A stretch of DNA of 64,000 bases from Atopostipes suicloacalis DSM 15692 (GCF_900129085.1 NZ_FQUF01000009.1:1-64000), one strand, 5' to 3'; shown: positions 25,226 to 33,026, counted from the stretch's first letter. Program-made: numbers and translations. Notes: generated by a model from the sequence alone, not told the origin.

Positions 25226-25276
25226 ATATAGACGGACATCTATGTATAATATAGATGAGAATCTATGTGTTGTCAA
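25226..25276 (-). promoter_or_regulatory. arsD2-arsA promoter with ArsR operator
   Basis: On the minus strand TTGACA (25271-25276) and TATATT (25248-25253) are 17 bases apart. A 9-2-9 near-palindrome (ATATAGACG-GA-CATCTATGT, 25226-25245) starts just past the -10 and a half-site lies in the spacer. It is architecturally identical to the arsR promoter, suggesting duplication. Confidence 0.85.
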
Positions 25277-25300
25277 TATATAATATTTGTTGCTTTTTCC

Positions 25301-25334
25301 ATTAGGTATTTCAATTTATTGTTGAATACCTAAT
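25301..25334. promoter_or_regulatory. Perfect inverted repeat upstream of the HTH gene (possible operator)
   Basis: ATTAGGTATT (25301-25310) and AATACCTAAT (25325-25334) are exact inverted copies separated by 14 bases, ending just before the ribosome-binding site AAAGGAG of the next gene. It could be an operator or a 5'-UTR stem. Confidence 0.5.
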
Positions 25335-25349
25335 TTGAAAGGAGAAAAC

Positions 25350-25808
25350 ATGAATATTTCAGAAGAAAAAAAAGTCATTTACCATCTTATGCAAGCAGTT
25401 ATGACTGAAAGACGACAACTAACTGAACAATATTTTGACTTAAAAGAGCGATTAAATGAGCTTAGTCAAACTAACACGAATGTTCACGAAAATAATGAAT
25501 ATTCGACAATGAGACAAAATCATATTAAAAAAGAAGATATTGAGAACGCTAAGTACTTATTAGCAAAAAAAGAAGGAAAATCCTACCTTCCTTACTCAAA
25601 AATAGCATTACAAATTTCTCATCTTCTTAAAAGTCATGGTGTGCCACTAAGTAATAAACAAATATATGAAAAATTGATTAATGATTTTCAACTATCTATC
25701 AACTACTCAAATTTGACGAACAATATTTTACCAAGAATGAATTCAGATTCTTCTATAAACGTCGAGAAAGTGACTCGAGGTTACTGGCAGTATAAATTAA
25801 ATAATTAG
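25350..25808 (+). CDS. Helix-turn-helix protein of unknown function, ICE regulation module
   Basis: The 152-residue protein has an N-terminal helical, possibly coiled-coil part (residues 1-45) and a C-terminal winged-helix-like part (about 80-150; H-G-V-P-L-S-N-K-Q-I-Y-E-K-L), which recalls HARE-HTH-type domains. I cannot name a family securely. The TTG in frame at 25335 overlaps the ribosome-binding site, so ATG 25350 after AAAGGAG is chosen. It sits 17 bp upstream of the sigma-like gene and probably belongs to the same operon, suggesting control of excision and transfer. Confidence 0.6.
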   Translation: MNISEEKKVIYHLMQAVMTERRQLTEQYFDLKERLNELSQTNTNVHENNEYSTMRQNHIKKEDIENAKYLLAKKEGKSYLPYSKIALQISHLLKSHGVPLSNKQIYEKLINDFQLSINYSNLTNNILPRMNSDSSINVEKVTRGYWQYKLNN

Positions 25809-25825
25809 TAAAGGATGATTCAATC

Positions 25826-26230
25826 ATGAAATCAGAAGTTGAAGTTAACTATTTATTTGTTAGTTATGTACAGCAATCTATTAAAAATTCTGCCAGTGCT
25901 TGCCTAAAAAAGAAACAAAAATATTCTCATACCTACTTTCCAACTGATTCATTAGAAGATATTATGAGAAGCAGTATATCCGAATCTTATTTATCTCTTG
26001 ATTTTATCTCAGAATCTGAAATTATGAATCTAGAAAATTTCGCTGAGAACGAAGCGCTATCTAGGGCTATTGAACAACTAAACTTCAAAGAAAAAAAACT
26101 ACTTTATGAAAAATATATTCAATGTAAAACAGATAGTGAAATTGCCCGAATTTTTGATATCAGCCGTCAAGGAGTCTCTATATTCAGAAAAAGATTATTA
26201 AAAAAACTTGAGGTATTTTTAAAAAGATAA
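25826..26230 (+). CDS. Sigma-70 region 4-like regulator (Tn916 Orf7-type)
   Basis: This 134-residue protein has a C-terminal sigma-like helix-turn-helix (about 90-130; D-S-E-I-A-R-I-F-D-I-S-R-Q-G-V-S-I-F-R-K). The N-terminal half is acidic-helical. In Tn916 the Orf7 and Orf8 pair upstream of xis-int drives expression of excision and transfer genes when induced; the same pair order is seen here. A weak AAAGGAT lies upstream of ATG 25826. It is followed by the small helical gene whose ribosome-binding site can be sequestered. Confidence 0.75.
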   Translation: MKSEVEVNYLFVSYVQQSIKNSASACLKKKQKYSHTYFPTDSLEDIMRSSISESYLSLDFISESEIMNLENFAENEALSRAIEQLNFKEKKLLYEKYIQCKTDSEIARIFDISRQGVSIFRKRLLKKLEVFLKR

Positions 26231-26252
26231 TCAATGGTGTAACAATCGTGCT

Positions 26253-26289
26253 CCCCCTTCCTTCTTTCACCTAACATTAAGGAAGGGGG
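26253..26289 (+). promoter_or_regulatory. RBS-sequestering hairpin before the small Orf8-like gene
   Basis: CCCCCTTCCTT (26253-26263) is the exact inverse of AAGGAAGGGGG (26279-26289), an 11-bp perfect stem whose 3' arm contains the ribosome-binding purines of the gene starting at 26296. When folded, translation should be blocked. Confidence 0.7.
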
Positions 26290-26295
26290 GATATA

Positions 26296-26496
26296 ATGAA
26301 AAATTTCTTACCACTAATTGAACAAGCCAAAAAAGGGGATGAACAAGCTATGGAATTGTTACTTAAAGATTTCAAGCCCTTGCTAATTAAAGAAGCATCC
26401 AGACAAGGCTATTTGGATGAAGATTGCTTTCAAAACTTAACTGAAACTTTTATAAAAATAGTCCGCAATTTTGATCCAGAAAAATACCTTGGTTAA
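26296..26496 (+). CDS. Small helix-turn-helix protein (Tn916 Orf8-type)
   Basis: The 66-residue protein has the pattern L-I-E-Q-A-K-K-G-D-E-Q-A-M-E-L-L-L-K-D-F-K-P-L, like the N-terminal region of sigma-factor-like ICE regulators (HTH_16-type domain, Orf8 of Tn916). It is highly helical and soluble. It likely cooperates with the preceding sigma-like protein, each supplying part of a sigma-factor function, as proposed for such split pairs. Its start is controlled by the hairpin at 26253-26289, and a strong terminator follows. Confidence 0.7.
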   Translation: MKNFLPLIEQAKKGDEQAMELLLKDFKPLLIKEASRQGYLDEDCFQNLTETFIKIVRNFDPEKYLG

Positions 26497-26501
26497 ATTA
26501 G

Positions 26502-26530
26502 AGAGACAGGCTACTTTGCCTGTCTCTTTT
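26502..26530 (+). terminator. Terminator of the regulator operon
   Basis: A perfect 10-bp stem (AGAGACAGGC with GCCTGTCTCT, 26502-26527) is followed by TTTT. Confidence 0.85.
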
Positions 26531-26623
26531 CTATCTTTTTTGAAAAAAATCAGAATTATGTTGCTTTTATTTCTTCTTTTTCCAATTTACTTATAGAAAC
26601 ATTGTTCTTTGATAATTGAATAA

Positions 26624-26839
26624 TCTTCTATCAAATACGTTTTCTTTGTATTGAGCAACGCTTGAAAAGCGCCATGACCGTGTATTTTATTGCGAGCGAT
26701 TTTTTTCAAGCAAAGTAGACTTGTCACCTACTGCCACGACATGCAAAGAATATAATGATACTTCTGTAAAGCTCGCCATAAACTGGGGAGAGGTGAAACT
26801 CCTATGATATCTTTTGACAAAAGATAATTTGATAGAAGA
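26624..26839 (+). ncRNA. Candidate structured RNA with closing stem and pseudoknot (strand uncertain)
   Basis: Nested and crossing pairings span 216 bases without an ORF: a 13-bp perfect closing stem (26624-26636 with 26827-26839); a 10-bp inner stem (26642-26651 with 26741-26750, one G-U); a pairing GCGAGC/GCTCGC (26692-26697 with 26771-26776) that crosses the inner stem and so forms a pseudoknot; a hairpin CGCTT/AAGCG (26659-26671); a hairpin GGAG/CTCC (26787-26802); and an 8-bp hairpin TATCTTTT/AAAAGATA (26808-26826) stacked against the closing stem. I recognise no known RNA family. A tiny frame of seven codons (26804-26827) after AGAGGTG is an alternative signal. Confidence 0.45.
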
Positions 26840-26974
26840 AAAGAGACAAATTTACAGATAACTATTTAAGATATTGAAGCTTAAACACATATTTATATTT
26901 ATCCAATTTATAAAATCAAAACGATATTTGTAAGAAGTAAGATTTTAACTCATCAATATTTTTCTAGGAAATGG

Positions 26975-27019
26975 GAGCTGGAAGTCTTATAATCAATATA
27001 CAGTATTTGCTTCTAGCTC
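26975..27019. repeat. 10-bp inverted repeat upstream of the excisionase-like gene
   Basis: GAGCTGGAAG (26975-26984) pairs with CTTCTAGCTC (27010-27019), one G-U, around a 25-base AT-rich loop, about 100 bp upstream of the excisionase-like gene. It may be a regulatory stem or a binding site. Confidence 0.5.
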
Positions 27020-27117
27020 GCATCCCTTGAAACATATACTATATCTGAAAGAAAGGTTGAATAAAATTTTATTGATTAATTTTGAATATTCTATTAGTCT
27101 CAGAAAGGAAATTGCCT

Positions 27118-27324
27118 ATGAATACTCCTGATAAAGTACCTTTGATTCTTGGTAGATATGTGAACCAACAAACCTTAATGAAAGAGCTGCATATTGGTTT
27201 CGACACGTTAAAAATGCTTCATCTAAACGGTTTAGAAGCGGTTATTATCGGGAGACAACATTTATATGACCTAGAAGACTTAAAGAACGTTTTAAATCAA
27301 TTAAAAAGCGCTGAACATCAATAG
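27118..27324 (+). CDS. Excisionase-like DNA-binding protein (DUF3173-like)
   Basis: The 68-residue basic protein has a small winged-helix pattern: N-Q-Q-T-L-M-K-E-L-H-I-G-F-D-T-L-K-M-L and I-I-G-R-Q-H-L-Y-D-L-E-D-L. This fits DUF3173 proteins, which sit immediately upstream of Tn916-like integrase genes and are thought to direct excision. An upstream in-frame ATG (27082) exists, but AAGGAA just before ATG 27118 gives a better start. The integrase gene follows 79 bp later. The function is inferred from position and size. Confidence 0.75.
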   Translation: MNTPDKVPLILGRYVNQQTLMKELHIGFDTLKMLHLNGLEAVIIGRQHLYDLEDLKNVLNQLKSAEHQ

Positions 27325-27403
27325 GGAATAAAAACGAATATTAAAATCTTACAAACAACAAAATATCCTAATCCAAATAATGAATTAGGAAGGAAGATTT
27401 TAT

Positions 27404-28594
27404 ATGTCAGTATCTTTTAAACAATACACTAAGTATAATCAAAAGCTTTGGAAATTCCAATGTTACCTTGGAAAAACGGAATTTGGTGAAGAAGTACGCA
27501 CTACTAGAAGTGGTTTCCAAACAAAAAAAGAAGCCCAGCAAACTTATCGACAGTTACAACTTGATTTTGATAAAAATAAGTTAAAGATGAATGGTAATAT
27601 TACGTTTAAAGAGCTTTATGAAGAATTTATTGAACAATATCGTTTAAAAGTAAAACCATCTACTATCATGATAACAAGAAGAGCAATTGAAGATCATGCA
27701 CTTGAATACTTCGGAAATAAAATGCTTAAAGACATTTCAGTCCGATTTTGTACTCAAGTCAATCGTCGCTGGATAAGAGATGGTTATAAGCAAGCTTATT
27801 ATTTCCGTAGGGCTGTTGCTCAAATTTTACAATATGGTGTTCAACAGGAATTGATTCTTGAAAATCCCATGCGTAAAACTGAACCAATCAAACGTCAAGA
27901 AATTGATGAACATTTAGTCGCTACAGAAACAATGACTGTTTATACACCAAAAGAATTAGCTATTTTCTTGGAGTCTTGTAAAAAGCATGGCAACATGAAA
28001 ATCGAAACTTATTTTCGTGTTTTAGCCTATACTGGTGCAAGAAAATCTGAAATACTTGCCTTAGAATGGAACGATATTAATTTTGATAGTAACAAATTAA
28101 CGATCAGTAAAACATTGGCAGAAGTTGAGTACGATCCAAAATCTAAAAAAACTAAAGTAGCCAGTCAAAGCGCCAAAACAAATGCCGGTAAAAGGACTAT
28201 TTCAATTGATTTAGAAACGATGGCTATGTTACAGGAATGGCGAACTAGACAGCAGTTTGAGTTTAAGGTTTTGGGAATTAGAGCAACGAATAAGCATCAG
28301 CTAGTCTTCCCTAATAAAGATAATCATTTTTGTCGCCCCGGTCAGCCAAATGACTGGTATGATGTCATAGCGACTAAGTACAACTTAAAACGAATTACAC
28401 TTCATGAATTTAGAAAAACACATGTCTCTCTTTGTGCAATGGCTGATATGAACTTAGAGGATATTATGTACCGAGTTGGTCATAAAGATTCTAAAATGAC
28501 TCGTCAGGTCTATAACTACTTCTATCCTGAACGTGAAGAACGCAGTGCAGATCAATTCGCACAATTCATTGAAAAAGAGAAATATTTATTTTAA
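27404..28594 (+). CDS. int: Tn916-family tyrosine integrase
   Basis: The 396-residue tyrosine recombinase integrates and excises the ICE. An N-terminal arm-binding domain (residues 1-60, F-Q-T-K-K-E-A-Q) is followed by a SAM-like core-binding domain (about 65-165). The catalytic domain has R213 (G-A-R-K-S-E-I), H334 and R337 (H-E-F-R-K-T-H), H360 (V-G-H) and nucleophile Y370 (T-R-Q-V-Y). All key residues are present, so the enzyme looks active. AGGAAGG precedes ATG 27404. The gene is the last of the element; 12-bp tandem repeats follow directly. Confidence 0.93.
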   Translation: MSVSFKQYTKYNQKLWKFQCYLGKTEFGEEVRTTRSGFQTKKEAQQTYRQLQLDFDKNKLKMNGNITFKELYEEFIEQYRLKVKPSTIMITRRAIEDHALEYFGNKMLKDISVRFCTQVNRRWIRDGYKQAYYFRRAVAQILQYGVQQELILENPMRKTEPIKRQEIDEHLVATETMTVYTPKELAIFLESCKKHGNMKIETYFRVLAYTGARKSEILALEWNDINFDSNKLTISKTLAEVEYDPKSKKTKVASQSAKTNAGKRTISIDLETMAMLQEWRTRQQFEFKVLGIRATNKHQLVFPNKDNHFCRPGQPNDWYDVIATKYNLKRITLHEFRKTHVSLCAMADMNLEDIMYRVGHKDSKMTRQVYNYFYPEREERSADQFAQFIEKEKYLF

Positions 28595-28600
28595 TCGCTG

Positions 28601-28624
28601 TTGTAGTTAGTTTTGTAGTTAGTT
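28601..28624. repeat. Two tandem 12-bp repeats at the right ICE end (arm-site candidates)
   Basis: TTGTAGTTAGTT occurs twice in perfect tandem, six bases after the integrase stop codon; the same 12-mer occurs once near the left end at 619-630. This arrangement fits integrase arm sites, and the core cleavage site should be between here and 28635. Confidence 0.6.
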
Positions 28625-28634
28625 TGCTTTTACG

Positions 28635-28681
28635 AAAAAAAGAAGCACCAGAAGCATTGATAAATCAACGTTTCTAGTGCT
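28635..28681 (-). terminator. Terminator of the suf operon
   Basis: AGCACCAGAA (28644-28653) pairs with TTCTAGTGCT (28672-28681, one G-U); on the minus strand the stem is followed by CTTCTTTTTTT. It is intact, so the ICE inserted just beyond it. Confidence 0.85.
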
Positions 28682-28691
28682 AAAATTGGCT

Positions 28692-30089
28692 TTAGCCAAC
28701 ACTGCCTTCCATTTGAAAACTGATGAGGCGATTTAATTCGACAGCATATTCCATTGGAAGTTCTTTTGAGATAGGTTCAACAAACCCCATAACAATCATT
28801 TCTGTAGCTTCTTGTTCAGTTAGTCCTCGACTCATTAGATAATACAATTGCTCTTCTGATATTTTTGAAACTTTTGCTTCGTGTTCTAAATTTACGTGCG
28901 AGTTATGAATTTCATTATAAGGAATAGTATCGGATGTTGATTTACCATCTAAAATAATAGTGTCACATTCAATATGAGAATCGGAATATTTCGCATTTTC
29001 AGCCACGTATACTTGCCCTCGATAATCTACAGCTCCTCCTTCGCGTGCAATTGATTTTGAAACAATGGTACTAGAGGTATTGGGAGCTAAATGATATATT
29101 TTTGTTCCTGTATCTTGTATTTGTCCAGATCCTGCCATGGCCATAGTCGTTACAGTACCTTTTGAGCCTTCTCCTTTTAAAAAGATGCTTGGGTATTTCA
29201 TCGTCGTTTTTGCACCAATATTTCCATCTACCCATTCAACTGTAGCACCTTCTTCAGCCACTGCTCGTTTCGTTACTAAGTTGTAGACATTGTCCGACCA
29301 ATTTTGAATCGTTGTGTATCTACAATAGGCATCCTTTTTCACAATAATTTCTACTGTTGCAGCGTGCAATGAGCTTGCAGAAAACGTTGGTGCTGTACAA
29401 CCTTCAACGTAATGAACACTTGCTCCTTCATCCACTACAATTAATGTCCGTTCGAATTGTCCCATCGCTTCTTCATTAATACGGAAATACATTTGAATAG
29501 GGACTTCAACTTTTACATTCTTAGGTACATAAATAAAAGTCCCGCCAGACCAAACAGCAGCATTTAAAGCTGCTAATTTATTATCCTCGTAAGGCACAAC
29601 CGTTCCAAAATATTCTTTGAAAATCTCTGGATATTCTTGTAATGCGGTATCGGTATCCATAAAAATAATCCCAAGTTTTTCAAATTCCTTTTTCATATTA
29701 TGGTATACAACTTCTGACTCGTACTGAGCTCCGGTCCCAGCAAGATAAGCACGTTCAGCTTCTGGGACTCCTAAACGATCAAAGGTTTCTTTTATTTGGT
29801 CAGGGACATCCTCCCAGGTACGAGCTGGCCCGTCTGATGTTGTTCGATAAAATGTATAATTGTCAAAATCAAGTTCTGATAAGTCTGCTCCCCAAGTAGG
29901 CATTGGGCGTTTTAAAAAATGTTCATAAGCTTTTAGGCGATATTCTAGCATCCATGTTGGTTCATTTTTTCTAGATGAAATATCTCGTACAATTTCTTCC
30001 GTTAATCCCTTACCTGTATCGTACAAAGATTTTACATCATCATGAAACCCGTATTGATATTCACCTCTGGTTGGTACATTTTCATGCAT
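28692..30089 (-). CDS. sufB: SufB, Fe-S cluster scaffold subunit
   Basis: The 465-residue protein forms the SufBC2D scaffold on which [4Fe-4S] or [2Fe-2S] clusters are built. It has the SufB beta-helix core and the conserved V-E-G-C-T-A-P region. The C terminus is the helical [12 protein letters not shown] segment that binds SufC, shared with SufD. The conserved segment S-D-S-H-I-E-C-D around 370 carries likely cluster ligands. It is the last gene of sufC-sufD-sufS-sufU-sufB, 56 bp after sufU, the standard Firmicute order. The C terminus ends 10 bp before the terminator next to the ICE end, so insertion did not damage it. Confidence 0.95.
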   Translation of the reverse strand: MHENVPTRGEYQYGFHDDVKSLYDTGKGLTEEIVRDISSRKNEPTWMLEYRLKAYEHFLKRPMPTWGADLSELDFDNYTFYRTTSDGPARTWEDVPDQIKETFDRLGVPEAERAYLAGTGAQYESEVVYHNMKKEFEKLGIIFMDTDTALQEYPEIFKEYFGTVVPYEDNKLAALNAAVWSGGTFIYVPKNVKVEVPIQMYFRINEEAMGQFERTLIVVDEGASVHYVEGCTAPTFSASSLHAATVEIIVKKDAYCRYTTIQNWSDNVYNLVTKRAVAEEGATVEWVDGNIGAKTTMKYPSIFLKGEGSKGTVTTMAMAGSGQIQDTGTKIYHLAPNTSSTIVSKSIAREGGAVDYRGQVYVAENAKYSDSHIECDTIILDGKSTSDTIPYNEIHNSHVNLEHEAKVSKISEEQLYYLMSRGLTEQEATEMIVMGFVEPISKELPMEYAVELNRLISFQMEGSVG

Positions 30090-30145
30090 ATTCTTTTGCC
30101 TCTCCTTCTATTAAAAACTAGGTTTTATTCCTTAATTAAAAAAGT

Positions 30146-30580
30146 TCATTCATATTCTTCCAACCCTTGCTCTAGCGCGTGCCAAGAAAGGGTCGCACAA
30201 CGAATTCTTGTTGGAAATTTTGAGACGCCTTCTAAATAGACTGCATCTTTCAAGGATTCTGTATCAATGTCTTCATTTCCTTGAACTAATTGATAAAATG
30301 TTTCTATTAAATTATTTACTTCGTTCAATGTTTTCCCCTGCATGAGTTCCGACATCATGCTAGCGCTGGCCATTGAGATTGCACAGCCTTGGCCTTCAAA
30401 ACAGACTTCTGTAAGGATATCACCATCTAGTTTAAATTGAACAACAATCAAATCACCACAGGAAGGATTAAAAAGTTCAATTTCTCCTGTCGCATCCGCT
30501 AAGCTTTTTTTGTTACTTGGGTTATTGGAATGTTCCTTAATCAATGTTTTATAAAGCATCTCTAATCGTTTACTTCTCAT
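30146..30580 (-). CDS. sufU: SufU, zinc-dependent sulfurtransferase of the SUF system
   Basis: This 144-residue protein accepts persulfide sulfur from SufS and passes it on. Zinc ligands C41, D43, C66 and C128 are all present (P-S-C-G-D, G-Q-G-C-A and R-C-A-T), at the same positions as in Bacillus SufU. The 18-residue insertion that distinguishes SufU from IscU is visible as the N-E-D-I-D-T-E-S-L-K-D-A segment. The start overlaps the sufS stop by four bases, typical of tight coupling. Confidence 0.93.
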   Translation of the reverse strand: MRSKRLEMLYKTLIKEHSNNPSNKKSLADATGEIELFNPSCGDLIVVQFKLDGDILTEVCFEGQGCAISMASASMMSELMQGKTLNEVNNLIETFYQLVQGNEDIDTESLKDAVYLEGVSKFPTRIRCATLSWHALEQGLEEYE

Positions 30581-31803
30581 GAGATAAAAAACTCCTTTGC
30601 TTTTTCTAAAGCTTGGATTAATTGATCTACTTCTTCTTTTGTATTATAAAAATATAAACTGATTCGAGAAGTGGCTACGACATCTAACTGACGCATTAAT
30701 AACTGTCCACAATGGTGTCCTGCTCGGATAGCAATGCCTTCTAAATCAAGTGCTGTCGCTAAATCATGCGGATGGATTCCCTGTAAATTAAAGGAAACAA
30801 CACCGGAATGATCTTGTAAATTTCTTGGCCCATAAATTTCCAATCCATCAATTTTTATTAACTTTTTATAGAGATAAACCAATAAATCTTCTTCATGCTT
30901 TTTAATGTTTTCCATCCCAATGGCTTCCAAATAATCAATTGCTGCACCCAATCCAATAGCTCCTGATATATCTGGCGTACCTGCTTCAAATTTATTCGGT
31001 AAACTAGCCCAAGTGCTTTCTTCTTCTTTGACCAGTTCAATCATTTCACCACCAAATTCTGCAGGTTCTAATTTTTCTAGCCACTCTTTTTTTCCATACA
31101 GTACTCCTATCCCTGTCGGACCTAACATTTTATGGCCTGAGAATGCATAATAATCGACATTTAATTCTTGCATGTTTACTGGAAAGTGAGGGACAGCTTG
31201 TGCTCCATCAACGATTACAATAGCCTTCTTTTCATGTGCTAATTTTGTCATCTCTTGGACGGGATTTATCGTACCTAAAATATTTGAAACATGGGTAAAA
31301 GATACAATTTTTGTCTTTTTGTTTAATTTATTTTTGTAATCCTCTAAATTTATTTTTCCATCATCTGTTATATCTACATAAACTAATTTTGCTTTCACTT
31401 TCTGAGCTAATTGTTGCCAGGGAATGATATTTGAATGATGTTCCATGTAAGTTAGCAAAATCTCATCGCCTGCTGCTACTTCAGAAGCTAGCATTTGTGC
31501 TAAGTGATTTATACTAGCTGTAGTCCCTTTAGTGAAAATAATTTCTTCTTTTTGCCTTGCATGAATGAAATTTGCAACTTTTTGACGAGAGTCTTCATAA
31601 ACTTGCGTAGCTTCTCCTGAAAGAGTGTGTACACCCCGGTAAACATTCGAGTTGTAATTTTCATAAAAATGACTAATGGCTTGAATGACTTGCTTAGGTT
31701 TTTGTGTAGTTGCTGCATTATCCATATAAATTAAGGGCTGATCGTTAACTGTACGATTTAAAATGGGAAAGTCTATGCGTATTTTTTCCCAGTTAGTTGT
31801 CAT
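30577..31803 (-). CDS. sufS: SufS cysteine desulfurase
   Basis: This 408-residue PLP enzyme converts cysteine to alanine and a protein persulfide, feeding SufU. PLP lysine is in Y-A-F-S-G-H-K-M-L-G-P-T-G. The catalytic cysteine is in R-A-G-H-H-C-G-Q-L, the group II signature of SufS. N-terminal I-Y-M-D-N-A-A-T-T-Q-K-P is typical. Length is normal. The start overlaps sufD by 11 bp with AAAGGAAG within sufD as ribosome-binding site. Confidence 0.95.
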   Translation of the reverse strand: MTTNWEKIRIDFPILNRTVNDQPLIYMDNAATTQKPKQVIQAISHFYENYNSNVYRGVHTLSGEATQVYEDSRQKVANFIHARQKEEIIFTKGTTASINHLAQMLASEVAAGDEILLTYMEHHSNIIPWQQLAQKVKAKLVYVDITDDGKINLEDYKNKLNKKTKIVSFTHVSNILGTINPVQEMTKLAHEKKAIVIVDGAQAVPHFPVNMQELNVDYYAFSGHKMLGPTGIGVLYGKKEWLEKLEPAEFGGEMIELVKEEESTWASLPNKFEAGTPDISGAIGLGAAIDYLEAIGMENIKKHEEDLLVYLYKKLIKIDGLEIYGPRNLQDHSGVVSFNLQGIHPHDLATALDLEGIAIRAGHHCGQLLMRQLDVVATSRISLYFYNTKEEVDQLIQALEKAKEFFIS

Positions 31804-33016
31804 ATTGCGCTAACTTCCTTTCAATTGTATCGATTAATTCTTGACGGACTTCTGAAAGAGAGATTTCTTTTAAGACATTTCCTAAAAAGCCTCGGATAAT
31901 TAATTTCTCCGCTTGTTTCCTTTCAAGTCCTCTACTCATTAAATAATAAAGTTGTTCTTGATTGACTCGACTGATAGAAGCTGCATGACCGGCTTGAACT
32001 TCATATTCATCAATCAATAATATCGGATTGGCATCTGCTCGTGCATTATCCGATAGCATGAGAATTCGTGATTCTTGTTGAGCGTCACTATTTTTTGAAT
32101 TTTTTAATATATGTCCGATTCCATTGAAGGTCAATGTGGATTCATCCAAAGTAACTCCATGTTGAAAAATATTTCCAAGACTATAGCTACCTATATTAGT
32201 GACGTTAACATTCACCCCTTGTACTTGATCACCATGGGTTATTGCTACAGTCTTAACATCGGAAGTAGAACCTTGTCCCTCTAAATTAACATGAATATCT
32301 TCTATAACATCCCCATTATTCATTACTCCTAAAGCCCAATGAATCTCTGCGTCTCTCCCCGTTCTGCCTGTTCTTTGGATAAACGCTTGTGTGTTCTCTC
32401 CAAACTGATCTAGAGAAGAATATTGAACTTTTGCTCCATCTTCAGCAATTACTTGTATCTGTATATTGGCAATCGCTTCTTTATCATTTTCTATACTGGA
32501 ATACTTGTCCATAATTTCTACAGAAGAGTTCGCTCCTGCATAAATCAATACTTGTCGATTGATTGTCTTTTCTAATTGGTTATTTTGTAAAAAAGATAGT
32601 TCCAAAGGTTCTTTCACTTGAATGTTGTCTGGAATATATACAAAGAGACCATCCGTTAAAAAAGCCATTGTAAAAGCATCAAATAAATGCTCAAAATGAA
32701 TAAAATTAGTTTTTTGATAAATTGTTTTAAATAATTCTGGTTGTTCTAAAAAAGCTTGTTTAAAATCTAAGACTAAAACATCTTTCTCATTAACCGAATG
32801 ACTAGGACTGTTTGATACCGTTTGTGACTGAATAGTTGGGACTTGCCATAAATTCCAGGCTGCATAGTTTAAACGTTCTATTTTCGGAGGTTCTAGTTTA
32901 TCTGTTGATTGAAGAGCTTCAAATCGATAATTAAGAAACCATTCTGGTTCATTTAAATTTTGAGAGAGGTGTTTGACTGTATTTCGGTATGGACTAAAAG
33001 AATCAGTTTTTCTCAT
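31793..33016 (-). CDS. sufD: SufD, Fe-S scaffold subunit
   Basis: The 407-residue paralogue of SufB forms the heterodimeric scaffold with SufB and two SufC ATPases. The C-terminal part has [21 protein letters not shown], nearly identical to SufB and the SufC docking site, and a conserved His in Q-A-G-H-A. An upstream in-frame ATG (33043) would overlap sufC; AGGAGAG before ATG 33016 favours the later start. It lies 10 bp after sufC. Confidence 0.93.
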   Translation of the reverse strand: MRKTDSFSPYRNTVKHLSQNLNEPEWFLNYRFEALQSTDKLEPPKIERLNYAAWNLWQVPTIQSQTVSNSPSHSVNEKDVLVLDFKQAFLEQPELFKTIYQKTNFIHFEHLFDAFTMAFLTDGLFVYIPDNIQVKEPLELSFLQNNQLEKTINRQVLIYAGANSSVEIMDKYSSIENDKEAIANIQIQVIAEDGAKVQYSSLDQFGENTQAFIQRTGRTGRDAEIHWALGVMNNGDVIEDIHVNLEGQGSTSDVKTVAITHGDQVQGVNVNVTNIGSYSLGNIFQHGVTLDESTLTFNGIGHILKNSKNSDAQQESRILMLSDNARADANPILLIDEYEVQAGHAASISRVNQEQLYYLMSRGLERKQAEKLIIRGFLGNVLKEISLSEVRQELIDTIERKLAQYDN

Positions 33017-33026
33017 TTTCTCTCTC

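Larger units (their letters stand above)
26531..27117. other. Non-coding region between regulators and excisionase gene
   Basis: No protein-coding gene longer than a few codons is convincing here. The first half holds the candidate structured RNA at 26624-26839 and the second half a long inverted repeat at 26975-27019. The region 26840-26970 is AT-rich and likely contains the xis-int promoter, which I cannot pin down. Confidence 0.6.
401..28624. mobile_element. Integrative and conjugative element, Tn916/ICEBs1 superfamily, about 28 kb
   Basis: One contiguous set of ICE functions is present: DUF961 pair, TcpA/FtsK ATPase, oriT-like hairpins, MobT, ArdA, TcpC, TcpD, TcpE, VirB4-type TcpF, TcpH-like membrane protein, cell-wall hydrolase, regulators, excisionase-like gene and tyrosine integrase. 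The transfer-module order matches ICEBs1 (conB to conG, cwlT) and plasmid pCW3 rather than Tn916, where the TcpC homologue is distal. The right end must lie between the integrase stop (28594) and the intact suf terminator (starting 28635). The left end lies between the csbD-like terminator (367) and the repeat at 619. I could not identify identical core att sequences, so the listed boundaries are approximate. Cargo: HEPN-like gene, arsenic genes, ABC-2 exporter. Confidence 0.85.

Noticed and set aside
18311-25349. tet(M) or macrolide resistance cargo, expected in Tn916-like elements
   Set aside because: The genes here are ABC-2 exporter and arsenic genes; no ribosomal protection or methylase gene is present.
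25350-25808. Replication initiator or MADF-type protein
   Set aside because: Only a weak winged-helix pattern is visible; no Rep motif.
26624-26839. Retron-type RNA or guide RNA of a transposon nuclease
   Set aside because: The closing stem and hairpins resemble such RNAs, but no reverse transcriptase, TnpB or IscB gene lies in the window.
28595-28691. tRNA gene as integration target
   Set aside because: No cloverleaf is visible; the right flank is the suf terminator.
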